Part shown: piece by piece, positions 12,585 to 25,689 of the stretch | Layout: each line of letters opens with the position of its first letter | Position numbering within the stretch: position 1 is the first letter of the stretch | Assembly: GCA_963969395.1 (NCBI GenBank) | Contig: OZ017796.1 | Location: 994,501 to 1,058,500, forward strand | Length of the DNA stretch: 64,000 bases | Origin: Pseudoscleropodium purum | Taxonomy: Eukaryota > Streptophyta > Bryopsida > Hypnales > Brachytheciaceae | Direction of reading: 5' to 3' | The notes under the pieces: generated by a model | Databases searched by the model: none | The model's input: only the letters and a program-made list of their open reading frames with translations | What the model was told of the DNA's origin: nothing | Position numbers and translations under genes: made by a program

Positions 12585-13392
12585 GGTTCCTGCTGAGTAA
12601 TGGAAGCTGCAAATGCAAAGCTCGTTAGAGTATATCCACTTTTCTGGGTTACCACCCACTCTACTGGCTATGGCGAGTGATTAAGCTTCTCCAAACAGTT
12701 AATATCATACTTCCAAACTATGAGATTCATTTACACATAAATTATCCAACATGTTATAGGCTACAATTTACAGCAAAGGGGACAACAGTCAAAAGCATAT
12801 CATCAAAAGGCGAAGTATCATGTTGTACCTGGGTAGACGAGCACGACGGAGCAGAACGAATAATCTGTTGCATCAAACACACAATAACCGTTAGCCACTC
12901 TTGCCTTCGTGAATTCAAGTCTACTGCATAGATCTGTTAACAATTACGCAAAGCTAGATAAATTATCAATTCACGGAACCTTTACAAGTTGATCTCAAAA
13001 CACACAAAACCCGCCATGCCGACCGATGAGAGTTGCAATAGTGAATGTAACGCTATATGTGCAATTGCATAAGGTGACAAACAATCTCAGTAGAGGTAAT
13101 GAATGGGATATCCTTCTCTAGGCTACACCGAGGCGCTACATACAAGATGTTCGATCTCGAGAGTCTGAAAATTCGGCTATGGCCGTAAATTTAGTGACTA
13201 TTCATACCAAACTGCTCGCAAGAAGACGCAAAACTTATGCACAAACAGAGATGATGAGACTGAGGGAAAAACCGCTAATAATAACTATGAAGGAGATGAA
13301 TCCTCAATGATCTCACCACGGGCACTGGAATGCGCTGCACACTTAACCGAAAGAGGAATAGACGAATGGTGGAGGTAGCCTTTCTTGTGAGC

Positions 13393-13401
13393 TAATTTAT
13401 A
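13393..13401 (-). promoter_or_regulatory. TATA box of metallothionein B
   Basis: TATAAATTA on the minus strand. The transcript would start near 13365, run through a short non-coding exon and splice to the acceptor at 12607 just before the ATG. A sequence matching the metal-response-element consensus TGCRCNC (TGCACAC) is at 13336-13342 and another at 13811-13817; plants lack a clear MTF-1, so their meaning is uncertain. Confidence 0.4.
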
Positions 13402-13476
13402 CTTGAGGGTCAACACTGTTCATGGCCCCCTACCCCTGTTTCCCTCCCACTTCACGCCAAACTGTTGAATTCCAAC

Positions 13477-13482
13477 CACGTG
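13477..13482. promoter_or_regulatory. G-box (CACGTG) upstream of metallothionein B
   Basis: Perfect palindromic G-box about 80 bp upstream of the putative TATA box. Typical binding site of plant bZIP/bHLH factors; compatible with light or stress control. Confidence 0.4.
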
Positions 13483-13499
13483 TGCGTCCATAATATCAG

Positions 13500-15410
13500 A
13501 CCCACAAATGGTGGTTATCCTAATTCAATCAATGATCGTGAACCTTCCCGCTGAGGTCCACGCAGTCAGTTGTATGATACGGTTGATTCCAATGGCTTGA
13601 TTGGACCTGTGGGGTGAGTTTGGATATTCCTGTGACGTGAGATGTCACTCGCTCATAAGCTTTGCATTGGGCGGAACCGCGGAAGTCACGCAAGGAGTGA
13701 GTTAAACCAGGGATGGACTTTAATTTAATGTTTTCAGTTCTGAAACCACGACTAGCATAATTCTCTGTGGATGAGCTTGTGCCTCCACGAGTCCCCGTTT
13801 CTCTGGATACTGCACACGGACAGGCAGGGAAAGAATCAAGGCCAGCGGAGACTCAGTGTGTACGCTAGTTGGGAATTGGATCTGTCCCTGAAAAGCCTCG
13901 GTAATGGGTAGTAATTAAAACTACCAGATACTGTACTCTAGTAAGTTAGAAGTACAGTACATGCATGATCCAATTTGCTATCACCATTCGTCAATTATGA
14001 AAAAATTTCCCAGTGTTATGGATTATGGATAACTTAGGTTATGAATTTCTGATGAGTGAGTTGCAGATAGATAACTTTTGCCTTAACTTACCACAGCAAA
14101 TTATTGCATGCAAACACTTTGCTGAATCATGCATTTTTTTGAGGGGGAATCATGCATTTTTTGAGAGGTTGAAACAATACTGTATTCCAATTCGTTTTTT
14201 CTGGGGGATATTGCCTCAATTATCAGATCCTTATCGGTCACAGCAACCAAGAAATGCTCACAGCACTCACAGTTGTCATATTTGGATTACACTCAACCCT
14301 CTCTAGCTGAGTGACGCGCTTTATAATTGCACATTTCCTGTAAGCTTAAGATAATATAACGCAGGATCTATCATGTGTATGTACAGATCTGCTTGGGCAA
14401 CTTAAGTTGTGAAATCATGTGAAAGTGCATTAAACACGCCCAAATACTTGTCCCGCAGGAAGTGATATTGGAGACCACTTAATTAATGGTACTGCGCATC
14501 TGGAGTTTGTCAATCGATTATTCTGTGAAGAAACGATTTCTCCACGTACATAAGTACAGTATATTAGGATCTCTCTAAATTCTTCTGATTCGATTCATCC
14601 ACTTCAGTTCGTACAACTGGTAAACAGTAATTCGGAAGGAAACCATATATATTAAATGTATGCTGAATTTTAAATGATTGATAAGTCAATTCCATGAAGC
14701 GTTCAAGGTTCTCAACTGAACCCGATTCGCCCGTGAATCTTGCAATCCAACAGGCCGGGGTTGTAGTAAAATTAAACCTGGCCCTTGATTGAGATGCCCG
14801 GACAGTTTCTAATGACGTATCTGACCCTTCAGTGACCGAATCAAAACCACCGTTACGTAATGCAATGTACTCCGTAATCGTGTGACATTTTATGGAATAT
14901 GCCAGGCTGAATTCAAGAGTGACGGAATGTTCTTATTTAATATTAATAAACAATGCAGAAGGGTGACTTACAGGGTACTGTAGCTAAGCCGGGAGTATGT
15001 TTAGCCAGATGCATCTTGTTGATATCTAAAGGTTAATCCTTGAATCATAACTCCAGAATAGACTAAGCTTATACTACTTCGAATTCTAGCCATTTATTTT
15101 GGGGAAGGGAATCGACGGACCTTTGGTTTTGCATAACCTAACAGGATAATGTAAGATAGAGCGGATAGAAAAATGCTTGAATCCTTGGTCAGAATAATAG
15201 CACACAATACAAGAAGATCGGGTATTCGATCAGTAGCACAAGTTCCAACAATTAACTTATTCGATTCAATTATCTTAGAAGCAGGTCTGGGTCAACTTCA
15301 TGAACTGAAACTAAGCTTAAACTAAATTAAAAACTGACCGGAGATAACTTAGGCACGATGAGCGTTGGGATCTGAGGCTAAGTCTACCACTGATCGGTCT
15401 ACCAGACATT
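13500..15410. other. low-copy non-coding DNA, no gene resolved
   Basis: Less AT-rich than the repeat deserts, with CpG present, but I could not assemble a convincing exon chain. It may contain distal regulatory DNA of metallothionein B. The open frame at 14013-14306 shows no recognisable domain. Confidence 0.4.
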
Positions 15411-15416
15411 TTTTAA

Positions 15417-16070
15417 TTTCTTCTTCGAGAACATTCCAGTTCACTTGTTCTCATCCGTAGCTACAAATGGGTGGATCTCTGCACAAGGTTCAAAGCGCAA
15501 TTTGTGCAAATATCAGCGCCATTGGGCGTGAAGGAGAGGCCAGATGTTGCAATCAAAGTTGGTGAGGGAAAGGCCATCCAGTCTTGGCCGGGGCCAGCCC
15601 AGTTGCTTGAATTGCAAGGTACACAGCGATCTCCGAAATCACGTTGATTTACTTTGAAACGGTTGCCTGTTGCTGTCAGGATCTGACTCTTCCGGCTTTT
15701 CCACTGCCTTAGGCTTTCAGTGGAGTGATGAACAGGCTACGTTATCTCAAGGCATTGAAGGTTGTTAGGTGTCTCTGTTGGGAGAGCCCACACGCACAAG
15801 TTTTAGCTTTAGTTTATTTATTGGCTCTGGACCACAAACAAAGGGAAGGAGGCTTTGCAGCGACAAAAGCTGCCTTGGGAAAGTTTGTTGGCTCTCGACC
15901 AAAAGAGGGGAGGCTTTGCATCGACAGGGGCTACCTTGAACAAGTTTGACCAACCTACCTTACGTGAAAAGCAAGTGAATGCTAATAAAATGAAACAGAG
16001 CGCTGAAAATGCTTGTTCTCCGAAGGTAGAAGTAACTATTTCGGACAGACCCCCTCTAGTTGCTTTGTAG
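15417..16070 (+). pseudogene. unidentified coding stretch with internal duplication and frameshift
   Basis: A frame open from about 15417 to 15618 contains SAPLGVKERPDVAIKVGEGK. It ends at a GT donor, and a possible 61-nt intron leads to a frame from 15680 that stops near 15766. Further on, two tandem copies of about 63-66 bp (about 15820-15885 and 15886-15948) encode LALDHKQREGGFAATKAALG and LALDQKRGGFASTGATLNKF, but in different frames, and the second continues to a stop at 16070. The repeat-encoded peptides match each other better than chance DNA would, so the stretch was probably once coding and has since shifted frame. Family not recognised. Confidence 0.25.
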
Positions 16071-16079
16071 GTTAACCTA

Positions 16080-19000
16080 TTGTGGACAACAACTAAGTGG
16101 ATACAATGGTCATTGAAAAAAATTCTTGGTTTGTACCTTCTCGTCCACTCATCTATCTTCCCTTTTGGCTTGGGTAGAAGTGCCAAAGCTAACCACACTA
16201 GGTGAATCTACGAAATTGGAATGGATCCAAGTGCAAAATCCACTTTTATATTCAATAAAATACTCATTCTTGGAAGAAAGATTTCATTTATTTTGGCATT
16301 CTTCCACATCCTTATTTTTGCACACATTGAACTTAGTTCCCCATGACTTTCCCACATCATCTAGTCTGAAATGCTTAAGTTATTCTAATTAGGTACTTCT
16401 ACCTTAGCTAAGTTACCATCAAATGTCTAGTCATTCTCAATTTTTCAACTAAAAAAATATCACACTCAACCGTTTCGAATTACAAACTTTGTCGTACCAT
16501 TGTAGCAATGGACAATGAGAAGCAATCAAAGAATATTTTGGCAATAAATTTAACCAAATTGGAATCTATGTTGAAATATGAGCCAACTTAGATCATCCTT
16601 TCCACATGGGAATGATTACTTGTACGTTGATACAAATTGATTCCTCATTACTTTAGTATTTTTAATGAGCATGGTGCTAACCCTTGCCTAAAGGACCGAG
16701 GTACATTTTGGGCACAAATTATGAAAACTTGCCACTTTTCAGGACAGTGGAGAAAAGATGATTTTTTTTTTTTCAAATTTCAACCATACAAATTTGTTCT
16801 AGACTACTATGAGAATGTGTAGAAAAAATTTCAAAAAGTTTAACCACACTAATTAAAAGATTATAACATTTGAAGTCAAAAGAAAAAGTATTTTTTTAAT
16901 CTTGCACAACAGGGTCAGTAGACTTTAACTCCTACTAAAGTGAGATTTTTACACTATACATGGGTTATTTTTTTATATTTGCATCTTGAATCATGTAAGC
17001 TACATACTTGCTAAATTTCAAAATTGTTGGAGGAGTTTTGCACATGTTGCCTGAAGTTCTCTAAATTGCCCCAAAATTCAAGGCATCATCACTTTTGATT
17101 TGGACACGTGATTGATATTATATTTACACTAGGGGGGGGGGACATGTTCACACCTTGGGTCAAAATTTGAAGAACATTCATTAAAAAATGACTAAATGCT
17201 CACCTACCCAAGATTACCTGCTTACGTTCAATAATCATTATGTCCTTTGGGAGTTAATATCTAATAAGGGGATGTTGATAGAACCTTGCTATTGAAAAAA
17301 TATTACTTGATAGTTATTAGATAGAATTGGTGACAAAAAGATCCATTCCTCCTTGAGACGCTCTCCTAAATAGTCAATGCTTTTCAAAATTTCAAAATTA
17401 ACTACACATTTTGAGAGCTTTGAAAGAGAGACAAAAGGTTTTAGATTTTGAAGCATATCAAGCAAAGAGAAGTGATAGTAAGAAAATTTAGAATATAACA
17501 ATTACAATCATGGTTAGAAGATTTAAAAAGTTTGTTTTAAATCTACCACCAATTTGACACCAATCTAATACTAATCTCATTTAATCTACAAGACTCTTAC
17601 TTGATTTGAAGCACTTCTAAGCACTTGGATATTAATGAACATGGGACATTCCTTGGGAATTATAGATGCAAAATTGTGCTTAGTAGGGAGTAAAAGGATG
17701 GTAGGACAATTGCCTACACTTCAAAACTTAATTAAAAAAAACTTCATTTTTTAGCTTTTAGAATATGTAGTTAGTTTCCAATTTGATGAAAAATTGACTT
17801 TATAGAAAAGGTCTGTACAAAGAAAGGACTTTTTTTATTCACATTTCTATTCCAATATTTTACAAGTAAAAAATTCATGACTAATAATTTGAATTACTTC
17901 TAGGATTAAACTTAAAATACAAAAAAAATTAGAGGAATGTATATAGTGGCTCTCAAAACAATCAAAAGTGTAAATACACTTATAAAAATTGTCATAGCTA
18001 ACTTAAGAATTAGAGATTTTCAACCAAGTATTTTAAACATTGTCAAGGTACAAATAAGACACATGCATAAATTTAAAAAATTTCATTTATTTTTTATTTA
18101 AAAAATATTGAATCAAATCTATTTGTGCAAATAAAATTTTAATACAAGATAATTTATTTAAATATTCTTTAGTAAGTGGGATGATAATTCCTTTTAGAGT
18201 TTTGTAATAAGAATTTTTTAGTTTTATTGAGTGAAATATTGTTGTCTAAAATGTGATTCCAAAAAGTACCTTAATTAGCCCAATAGACTAAATATTATGA
18301 CCCACTCCAAGCTTGTTAAGTTCATTATAAAATGATAAGTCTATGATTAAACTTGACTCGAGATGGGTTTTAATGTCAAGTCTACTATGACTATATTCCT
18401 ATTAGAGGTGAATTCAACAAACGAGCTAAATTTTTTGTCAATGCCATTTTGAGTGGAGACAAAAATGCAACAAGGTTACTACATTCATTGTAACTCTCCA
18501 TATTGAACAATTGACTAAAAAATTGTTTTACATTGGATACAAATGCAATTCAATCGCAAGACAATTTAGCTAGCACTAGTTGTACCCAATATTATCTCCC
18601 TAAGGTAGGCACCTACAAAACACCACTTTTTTCTACTGTGTCTAATTTCTTTTATTAGACTAATAAGGTTTTCATATTATTTTTTGCCAAGTGAAACAAG
18701 GTTCCAATACACCAAAGAACATGGCATTTGGACCCTATATGCAAAAGTTATGAAGGGTCAAAGGTTTTTTTGGTAGAGGTTCTAGAATCGTTTTTTCTAT
18801 ATAGGTACATATTGCTTTTGGAGATGTACACATAGTGATGATGGCGAATTTAAGGTAGTGCTGCATTTTGGGATGCCCAACTTAGAGCTATTACTAAGCA
18901 AGTGATTTCAAGGACAATCCAACATAATGGTTATATAATGTCAATTTTATCATATTGGCCATAATTTCATGACAACCATGACACTTTCTATATCAAAGGT

Positions 19001-22000
19001 CCTCAAACCTTAATCTACACTACAATAGTAGTCTAGATTTTTTTTTAACCTAGTGAAACAAAGTTTGGAGCTTTGAATAGTTTTGATAAAACAAAATTGA
19101 AATTAAGTAAATTGATTTTCAAGGTGATGCAAATATATAGTATCTAAGTATCTTATACTTACATTATGTTGTATTAGTACACAACATTTTTGAACTTCAA
19201 GGCCCTGAACCTTTACTTTTCAAAAAATCAAGGTTAATTTTTACTATAAAACTTCTTGAATGGAAGCTTGCCCATATATTGTGGACCACTATAATACAAA
19301 TACATTCTTATTACAGGAAATTGTAGCTCACTATAGAATTGTAGAATTCAAGGCACCTACTTTAATACCATTCAAGAATGTTTTGAAATGATCTAATTAA
19401 GATTTGAGGTTCATTATAAACTATTTGATCATTGTTCATAGTTCTACCTATTGGATTTACAAAAAAAATTCTACAAAAGAATAGAAAATCAAAGAACATT
19501 TTACATGTATTTTTGTCAATTCACTTTTGAAAAAGAAAAAACATATTATAGGTAGTCCAAGCAAAATTAAATATTGTAATACTTCTTCAATTTATACAAA
19601 AATTAATTATTTTTTAAAGATATTGTAATTTCATGAAATTATAATGATAATTGTCAAATATCTTAAAAATTGATAACTTCGATTGCAAAAACCATGGAAT
19701 ATAGGAGATTTTAGGGTTTAGGGACCTTGCCAAATTCCACAAATATTCAATCACCAAGTTGTTTTAAAAAACAAAATACCAATTTTAGTAAGAAGATTTA
19801 ATGAAAAGTCCAAAGATCATCTACCATCAAGAAATTTTTTGATGGAAGCTAGGAGGTATTTTTTCATTGAAATTTAGTGAAATTGGAAGATGAAGAGGTT
19901 GTTTTTATAATGAAATCCATTGGCTCTCATGAACCCTCAAAGGATATGAGATAATTTGAAGATGAGAGTTTGACCTCTCATTCTCAAAAAGTAATAATTG
20001 TGGTTAAAGTAGAAATTCTACTATTCCTAACTATTTTTAAATCCCACATCGGTGGTTTTTACTTCTTACCATACAATTTGTATAAATAGCTTGTCTTTCT
20101 CAACTTCATATACATTTATAAGGTTGCTTTTGGATCTAGATGCCAAATACATTATTAATTCAACATCAAGGATGATGAAAACTATAGTAATTATTTTTTT
20201 ATTGCCAAATTTTTTTAAAAATTTGTTAAATATTTGGTAGAGGATGCCAAAACTTATCAAGTATTATGGTAGCTTTCTATTATAGATCATAGAGTGGAAG
20301 TACCCAATTTCAACCCTTTGAGCTCTCGTTTGAGTTCTAATTTCACACTGAGTGCAATTTCAACTACATTGGGATGTAAGAGAAAAATTAGAACCTAAAC
20401 TTGAATTGAACTTTAGTCCATAATGGTTTATCTTATGTACCTTTTGTTTACCTTATGTACTTTTGATGAGTGGCTTGAGTTCAAAGGAGAAAAAATTGTT
20501 TGAAAAAAGCTACCTCTAGAGACAATATCTTATATGAAGAAGTTTGAATAGGCTTACACTTGAAAATCTATACACAATGGTGTATACTATACACCACATC
20601 ATGTGTGGGTCAATTCTATAAATAATTTAACAAACTTACAAGCATGTCCAAAGTTTGTTAAATTTGTAGAACAATTGCAATTTCCCAAAAAACAAAGAAA
20701 ATTTTATTTGAATGTTTTAGTTCTTAGTGAAATTAAAACTTTTGAATTAGAAATTATTTTGTCCAATAATTTGAAGATTAAAAAATGACATTCAATAAAA
20801 CTTGAATTCCAAAATTATACCATAGTTTGACATTCAAGTATTGCATTTGACCTAGCTCGGGGTAAGAAAATTCAATATGAATCTACAAACAAAGACCCTA
20901 GGTGCTCTTCACATAAATACCAGGATGAGACATTGGATAATGAAAGCAATTAAACTTACTCTGCCCACCATTAACTTCATTTTCCCTCAACTTATCTCAA
21001 TAATGAATTAATTAGAATATTTTGGAGTCTACTCTTCATTAATTTATTTTTATTCCTCAATTCAAAGGCTCCAAGACTCTCTCACTAACTTCACATAACC
21101 CCTAAAGGTCCATGCATCTAAAAAATAAATGCGTCTTGGTCAACCTTGATTGTAACTTTTAATATAACCATTTTTGGTATTTGATTTAAACTAAGAAAAT
21201 GAAGCTTGACATGACTTCTTTCTACTTTATCATAGAATTTTGAAAAAAATCCAAAAATTGATAGGATTATTGCAATTAGAAGCTCTATGTGTTAAAATCC
21301 AAATAATTCAATATGTTCTCTCTCTATCACACTAATTACCTCCCAAAACCTTTCTCATGAAAAATTAGCTATATTTTAGTCTTTGTATAAGTAGTACATG
21401 CATTCAAACACCAACAACTCATCCCCTAGATCTATGCAAAATCTCAAACTTTAGTATCGTCATTTAGGCATCCAAAATTGATGCAAAAAGTGTCATATTT
21501 TAATAGCATTCAAAAATGTTGCTAGCTTGTCATTCCTAATGATTTAAAGGTTGGTGGCAACAATGGGATTCTAGAAATATTTGCTCTCAACCTAAATACC
21601 CACAACAAGGAAACCTAACACCCTTCATGAACAATTTTTATAGTGCCAAAGTGTTCACCAAATCTATTGTCAACATGACTATTTGAAGAAGCAAGTTGCT
21701 TCATATAGGCAAGGCCAAACTGGCTATAAGAGGGATGCTCCCTAATCACTTGCAACCTACCCCCACAAGGTCATTCAACATAGCCAACATTTACTCAACG
21801 GTCGAAATTAGAAAATGGAGCTTTTTAGTGGGACAAAAATTGTGCTTGATTTGGAGGTTTTTAGTAGGACAAAGGGAGGAGTATTTTTCATTCATATTTT
21901 CTTTTTTTAAATTGGATTTTCAATTTAAATTACAAAATGAAGTTTTTCTTTCTAACCTTCATTTACGATAAAAAGAGTTCAATGATTGTTTTAATAGATA

Positions 22001-23280
22001 TTATATTTGATATATATATTTTTCAATAATTTGAATGTTTTTATCAATTTAAAAAAAAATAGCATAAACAAGAAAAAGCTATTTTTCCACTAGCAAAAAA
22101 TATCAAAATTTTATACATCAATTACATAAAAAAAAGAAATTTTTGTTTAAATACTAAAATTTGACTTGAAGGTCTTTGTTCTGATTGTTTTGGTTGTAAA
22201 TAATAAAATAACCAATTCCAAAATTTTGACACTATTTCCATTGCCGCTTGTACCTCTTAAATAAATTAATAAATAATTTGGATTGTTTTTTCAGTTTTTA
22301 CTTATTTATTTTTAATTTTTGCAACAAAAATGATAACTATTATAATTTTTCATGAAATAAATTGAAATTTCTCATAATAATATACAATTTATAATTAGTT
22401 TCAAGTAATAAAAAAAATAAAGGATTGATATTCAAGCACAATCTAATAGGCTACATTCAACTCAAACATGATGTTTGACCAATTGGCAATGAATCTCATC
22501 CTTAAAGGGTTAATTGCAATGTGTGTTTCTAGGCAATTAAATACCTAAAAACACCAAAAACAATTGTAGAGAACTAAGCCTTTAGAAAAAATTTGAAGAA
22601 AAAATGAATGATAATACTAAGTTATTCCAATTTTTGAAAATAATTTGGATGAAATTGTCAATTTTAAATAAAACTCATCTGAAAATGTGGATGAAAAGAT
22701 ATTCAAATTTATTTGAATATATTTTATTCAAAATATTCCCTCTATTTCAAAAAAACCCCTTTGTATGGACTTTACTTTTGTTTAAAAAAGAAACCTATGT
22801 TTGCCTCTTTGCCTCTGACTACCTAACTATTGCTAAAAATGAACCGTTTGGTGTGCTTAATGATTTCTTATGGGCATTCTACACTCTCTGGTAATTGTCC
22901 CTTGTGTTGCATACTTGATTTTCCCTTATGTGGAGTATAAATGAATAAAGTTGAAGCATGAGTCGTCAATCATTTAAGGAGTTTTGGAGTAAATCATGTG
23001 CAAGTATGAGGTGGTGGAAATTTTTCCATATAGAGGAAGATAGGAAGTATGGAGATAGAAAAAAATTTCAAAATTTTATTCCCAAAATTGAAATTGCTGT
23101 AAATTTGGGGAGCCAAAAAGTATACTTAACCAATAGCCAATGTCTCAACTCTTCCAATTCTGATCGTTCAAGAATTACCCTCCCACTCACTACTTCATAC
23201 TTTATTGTTCATTGCTTTGAAAATACATATCATAACCTTCAAAAAGGACAAAAAAACACATTTCAAGCTTCAATTCTAGC
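16080..23280. other. AT-rich old repeats, no gene
   Basis: A mosaic of decayed dispersed repeats. 18380-19100 resembles 6230-6800, 19612-19890 resembles 63728-63998, and 22985-23290 resembles 48215-48470. The open frames here (for example 21696-21971 and 22604-22894) are AT-rich and without domain signatures. A snRNA-type promoter motif pair is listed separately at 20041. Confidence 0.55.
20041..20088 (+). promoter_or_regulatory. orphan USE-like plus TATA motif pair
   Basis: ATCCCACATCG at 20041-20051 exactly matches the plant snRNA upstream sequence element RTCCCACATCG, and TATAAATA follows at 20081-20088. A gap of about 30 bp between them is near the spacing of Pol II-type plant snRNA promoters. 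The downstream sequence does not look like U1, U2, U4, U5 or U6. The same motif also occurs in some plant LTRs, so this may be the U3 of a decayed retroelement. Confidence 0.35.
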
Positions 23281-23882
23281 CTAAGGTTGGAAATAGAGCA
23301 CCCTACAGGTTGAGTACAGTACTGGGTGAGGTTGACAACTGGTGCTTCAAGCTTACTAAAATATTAGGCTACATCATCATTTTCTTGTATATTGCCACTC
23401 CATCACTTCTCCAAAAAACCAAAAATCACCTTGGTTATTATGTCACTTGCCATTTGTTTTTGTCTTTTTCCCCAGGGAATCTTTGCTGCTGCACATGCTT
23501 TGGAGCTGGAGAAGGGCGCTGCATCATTTCCTTTGCCACACGCCCTCTTGTGCCAGATTCGGAAAGCAGTGTTTCCGGCACACGCCACTTCATTGTCATG
23601 ACTTTAAAATGTTACAGATATTTTTGCAATGCAGGCATCGAGGAAGCATAAGGTCATGTCACAGAGGTTTCATGTCTTTCGAAGCTTGGATTGATAATCT
23701 ACTGCTTCTCCATATTTCCACTCTCCTGTATTCTCAATCATAAATATAAAATTTTCGCTCACTTGTGACTCCGTTGAAAATTTTTCAGTTTCCCCAAATT
23801 AGGGTTTCGATTTGGTGGAGGATTTTTTGGCGAGAAACAGAGGAACTGGTGAAGCTGGATGGTGACCAAGCAGACTGCCCTC

Positions 23883-25678
23883 ATGTCGGTGAGTATCGCG
23901 AGCGTTTTATTTACCTTCTTCTAAACATGAATGCCACATTTTTTAGGTTGACTTTTGTACTGCTTATTGAATTTTGGGGTGAATGATTTGGAGGTTTTGC
24001 AGATCACAAGTTATAATGGAAGTGCATTGGTTGCCATGGTGGGCAAGAATTGCTTCGCCATGGCTAGTGATCGTCCTTTCAGACGATTGCGACTGAACGC
24101 ATCTTCAAGATTCATGAGCAGCTGTACATTGGCCTCTCAGGTCTTGCCACAGACGTGCAGACAATGTTTGCTGCCTTTCGTGAAGATGCCGGGAGTGGAT
24201 GCTGCAAGCGTGTTTTCTGACACTGGTCTGTTGGTTCTTTTCCACAGGCTGCAACGACTGAACTTTCGGCATAAGTTGTATCAGTTGCGAGAACAGCGGA
24301 ACATGCGCTTGGGAACCTTTGCAAGTCTGTTTTCAGATATCATTTACGAGAAGAGGTAATATTAGGGTTTTCTCTGGTGTTTGCGAAGAAATAGTTATCA
24401 ATATGGCTCAATTCAGTCACATTTGTTCTTGAGGTTTTCCAAAGCTATAGAAATTGTGAATTCAAATTTTAGTTTTGGTACACTTTTAGCCTTTATGAGC
24501 TAGTTTCCAACTCCAAATGTGAAGTGATGGTGCGAAGTTGTTCAATATTGCATGCTGATTTTTATCTGGCGCTATGATTGGTGCAGATTTGGACCTTACC
24601 TCTGTGAGTCTGTCATTGCTGAACTGAACGATGACGGGAAACCTTTCATTTACACAACTGATTTGATCAGTGCCAAGTAATGCACTTCTCCCTGCCTTCT
24701 TCGATCACTTTGGTTAGGTTATTCTTTGTGTTTCACTCTGGTAGCAGATCATAATTGTAAGGAGAGGAAGACTTTCGAGGTAGTTAATAAAGAGTCGTTA
24801 AAAGAAGGAAGTGCAGCGATTGCAGCATGCGAATCTGAAATATTGCTCAACCCTAATTGCGCAAGTTAACAAAAGAAAGAAAGGCTTCTCTTTTGAACCC
24901 AGGTTGCTAACAGCCGATTGCATTAAGACTGCACTTTTGGCGCAACTTTCTAACTTCCTTTTCTTTTGACGGAAATACTTGAGAGCAAGCTCTCGCTCAT
25001 CTTGAACTGCTGTGCAGGCAGCTAGCAAAGAACTTCGTGGTGTCCGGAATTGCTTCGGAGTCGTTGTAGGGTGCTTGCGAGTCTATACACAAACCTGATA
25101 TGGTATGGCAGACGATTCAAGTGCTTAATTCTACTCCATGCTTAGCTATCAATGAATTGAGTTTTGAACATGAACATTCTTTTGTCTCTTTAGAGCGTGC
25201 TACGAGTGAATTAAGAATTCGTTATGGAGTGAAGGGTCCGGAGGAGCAGTTCGAGGTGATATCGCAAGCACTTTTGTCGTCAGTAGATCGAGGCTGCATC
25301 CGTGGATGGGGTGGCATTGTCCACGTAGTGTAAGCATCATACCCTTGCGTGCTTGCTTGCTACACCATTAATTCTATTTCGTATCATTACCTAAACCAAG
25401 TTTCTTTACGTTATAGCGTTTTTATCGGACTCTTTTTTTCCGGGCCTATTGACATGGCTCTGGTACGACTCATTTTTAAAAGCTTCTTCAAACTTAGTCA
25501 GTAAACATACTTGTAGTAGGAAGTTATTGCTTGAAGTAACTTGATTTAAAATAATGAGTATGCTTGTTCCAGATTATTTCACCTCCGCTTAGGTGTTTTC
25601 AAAATTATTAATCTTAGGAAGTTGGCAATGACGTTGCTTGTGCAGAACACCAAGACCTTGAAGGGCCGTATAGACTGA
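23883..25678 (+). pseudogene. PBC1: proteasome subunit beta type-3 pseudogene (seven exons)
   Basis: Homologue of the 20S proteasome beta-3 subunit, a non-catalytic ring component. Exons: 23883-23888, 24003-24165, 24248-24355, 24587-24676, 25018-25102, 25235-25329, 25618-25678, all with GT-AG borders (the exon-6 acceptor is weak). Recognisable blocks are YNGSALVAMVGKNCFAMASD, IHEQLYIGLSGLATDVQT, FRHKLYQLREQRN, RFGPYLCESVIAELNDDGKP, NFVVSGIASES, SQALLSSVDRG and the terminal TLKGRID. Two lesions break it. About 13 nt are missing after the ASDR codons (near 24075-24079), which shifts the frame. A TAG at 25067-25069 stands where the family has a Tyr codon (LYGACE). An in-frame upstream ATG exists at 23859. 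The intron-bearing structure means a genomic duplicate, not a retrocopy; since the subunit is essential, an intact copy should exist elsewhere. Confidence 0.88.
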
Positions 25679-25689
25679 TCGAAGAGCAT

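Noticed and set aside
12306..12659. 117-codon minus-strand frame reading through the metallothionein B exon 1 without splicing
   Set aside because: It contains the exon 1 metallothionein modules, but a splice acceptor in front of the ATG and a donor at 12481 define the exon better, and the joined product equals the length of gene A.
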